From assembly GCA_013812265.1 (NCBI GenBank), contig JACCTQ010000140.1:1-14126 (forward strand): DNA of 14,126 nt, in the 5' to 3' direction. Made by a program: the position numbers and the translations under genes. This document shows positions 13,234 to 14,126 of the stretch, piece by piece. Under the pieces are notes generated by a model. It saw nothing but the letters and a program-made list of their open reading frames with translations. It was not told the DNA's origin and ran no database searches. The DNA comes from Actinomycetota bacterium. GTDB taxonomy: Bacteria; Actinomycetota; Thermoleophilia; Gaiellales; Gaiellaceae. Positions within the stretch are counted from its first letter, which is position 1. Every line of letters starts with the position of its first letter.

Positions 13234-13466
13234 TGGGCCTGGCCGACTTCGTGCGAAACCTCTTCAGCCGCTCCGAGGGACTCGATCGGTTGTCCGCGTA
13301 CGTGATCCGAGAGCACGAGCGCGGGCGGTCGCTCGCCGAGATCCTCGAGGATCCCTACGTGCGCAACCGGAGCACGCCTCAACAGCGCGAGCGCCTGCTC
13401 GACAAGCCCGAGGTGATCCGCGCGATCGGTGACGACGCCGTGGCCTCCGCGCGCGAGCAGCTGTAG
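13233..13466 (+). CDS. Small conserved-looking soluble protein of unknown function
   Basis: A 77-residue protein starting MGLADFVRNLFSRSEGLDRL. I do not recognise a named domain. It looks wholly helical: an amphipathic N-terminal helix, then YVIREHERGRSLAEILEDPYV (an alternating charged/hydrophobic segment), a short loop NRSTPQQ, and a second helix pair RERLLDKPEVIRAIGDDAVASAREQL. There is no signal peptide or membrane segment. Ordered helices, a Pro/Gly-bounded loop and codon use like the neighbours argue that it is real. The start ATG 13233 is supported by TACAAT seven bases before it and by the absence of any other candidate. Its stop is three bases from the stop of the convergent mu-crystallin-type gene. 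Confidence 0.65.
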   Translation: MGLADFVRNLFSRSEGLDRLSAYVIREHERGRSLAEILEDPYVRNRSTPQQRERLLDKPEVIRAIGDDAVASAREQL

Positions 13467-13469
13467 GGA

Positions 13470-14126
13470 CTAGAGCTCGGCTCCTACTCCCTGCGCGCGT
13501 GCGCGCGCGAGCGCGGCAGACGCGATCGCGAGATCCCAGGCTGCGATGCCGTTCGACTTGAAGACGACGATATCGCCGTCGGCCTGACGTCCCGGGATCG
13601 CGCCGGCCACGACCTCGTGCAGCTCGTGTACCTCGAGCCAGTCGAGCGTTCCGCCTGCGATCGGCTCGATGAGGTCCCCTGATTCCTCGCGCGACTGCTC
13701 CAGCGAGTCGCAGCAGACGAACGCCGCTCGCTCGAGCACCACGTTGTCGAGCTCGCGCGAGCGACGGTCGTTCGCGCCGATCGCGCAGACCAGTGCGCCG
13801 GGCGCGAGCCACTCGCCCCGAAGAACGGGGTCGCTGGAGGTCGTCGCCGTAACGACCACGTCCTGCCGGGCGGCGTCGCGGTGGCTCTCCCCAGCCTCCG
13901 CGTCGAACCGCTTGCAGAACGCATGCAGCCGCTCCTCGGTACGGCAGTACGCCACGACGCGTTCGATGCGCGGGACAGCCGCCCGGATGCAGGCGACTTG
14001 ACTCTCGGCCTGCCAGCCGCAGCCGATGACGCCAAGGGTGCTGGCGTCCGCCTTCGCGAGAAACCTGGCGGCGACCCCGCTCGCAGCGCCGGTTCGAAGC
14101 TGACCGAGGCGGTCGGCCTCGAGAAC
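13470..14126 (-). CDS. Ornithine cyclodeaminase/mu-crystallin family protein, 5' end outside window
   Basis: The frame is open to the window edge, giving 218 C-terminal residues. The substrate/NAD segment GQLRTGAASGVAARFLAKAD is followed by the Rossmann glycine motif GVIGCGWQAESQV, then a strand ending VVAYCRTEERL. Later come VVTATTSSDPVL and GALVCAIGANDRRSREL, the standard order for this family of NAD(P)H-dependent imine reductases and amino-acid dehydrogenases or cyclodeaminases. Ornithine cyclodeaminase has GGD at the place where this protein has GAN, so the catalytic Asp is Asn here. That favours a mu-crystallin-like ketimine reductase or alanine-dehydrogenase-like member over true ornithine cyclodeaminase. 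It ends TAG at 13470. The N-terminal substrate-binding part is not visible. Confidence 0.88.
   Translation of the reverse strand, partial: VLEADRLGQLRTGAASGVAARFLAKADASTLGVIGCGWQAESQVACIRAAVPRIERVVAYCRTEERLHAFCKRFDAEAGESHRDAARQDVVVTATTSSDPVLRGEWLAPGALVCAIGANDRRSRELDNVVLERAAFVCCDSLEQSREESGDLIEPIAGGTLDWLEVHELHEVVAGAIPGRQADGDIVVFKSNGIAAWDLAIASAALARARAQGVGAEL

Noticed and set aside
13261..13812. Arg-rich minus-strand frame (182 codons) overlapping the mu-crystallin-type and the 77-residue genes.
   Set aside because: Low-complexity Arg/Ala/Gly translation, a shadow of two better-supported genes.
1..14126. Mobile elements, CRISPR arrays, tRNA/rRNA genes, riboswitches, toxin-antitoxin or defence genes.
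   Set aside because: Scanned by eye on both strands: no terminal inverted repeats with a transposase, no regularly spaced direct repeats, no cloverleaf or rRNA signature and no recognisable defence protein. A covariance-model search would be needed to exclude small RNAs.

Overview
This is a GC-rich (about two-thirds G+C by eye), densely packed bacterial segment with many GTG starts. The gene content points to an actinobacterium, probably a deep-branching lineage such as Thermoleophilia. The evidence is a paa phenylacetate cluster, a futalosine-route menaquinone enzyme (MqnD), a DUF4389 membrane protein, and several genes that lack a Shine-Dalgarno but have a TANNNT box just before the start codon, as in leaderless actinobacterial mRNAs. 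The lineage is an inference; no rRNA or single-lineage marker is present.

Layout. (1) Positions 1-1796, plus strand: paaA (3' end only), paaB, paaC and paaD, tightly packed. They encode the oxygenase core of the phenylacetyl-CoA epoxidase and its Fe-S maturation factor; no paaE follows. (2) Positions 1866-6456, minus strand, converging on paaABCD: an EthD-type small protein, a MenB/BamA-flavoured crotonase of unclear substrate, a PaaF-type hydratase, a frameshifted LtrA-family membrane protein, then a PaaG-type epoxide isomerase and a DUF4389 membrane protein. (3) Positions 6529-7423, plus strand: a VOC/glyoxalase-fold protein and a Nudix hydrolase without an ordinary start codon at its expected N-terminus. 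(4) Positions 7405-8500, minus strand: an unrecognised two-helix membrane protein and the C-terminal remnant of an MFS transporter. (5) Positions 8591-9181, plus strand: a histidine phosphatase. (6) Positions 9219-12805, minus strand: an aldehyde dehydrogenase, a PaaJ/PcaF-type thiolase and MqnD. (7) Positions 12864-13466: two small unknown genes, divergent from what looks like a compact back-to-back promoter with overlapping -10 boxes. (8) Positions 13470-14126, minus strand: the 3' part of an ornithine cyclodeaminase/mu-crystallin-family gene running off the window.

How the genes fit together. PaaABC(D) would epoxidise phenylacetyl-CoA, PaaG would isomerise the epoxide to oxepin-CoA, PaaF would hydrate 2,3-dehydroadipyl-CoA, and the thiolase would cleave 3-oxoadipyl-CoA or its unsaturated C8 analogue. 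Not seen here are PaaK (ligase), PaaE (reductase), PaaH (dehydrogenase) and the fused ring-opening enzyme PaaZ. The extra crotonase and the stand-alone aldehyde dehydrogenase are the obvious local candidates to look at for the missing ring-opening and oxidation steps, but that is speculation. I found no CRISPR array, tRNA, rRNA, IS element or phage gene, and no stretch over 300 bases without a gene or gene remnant.
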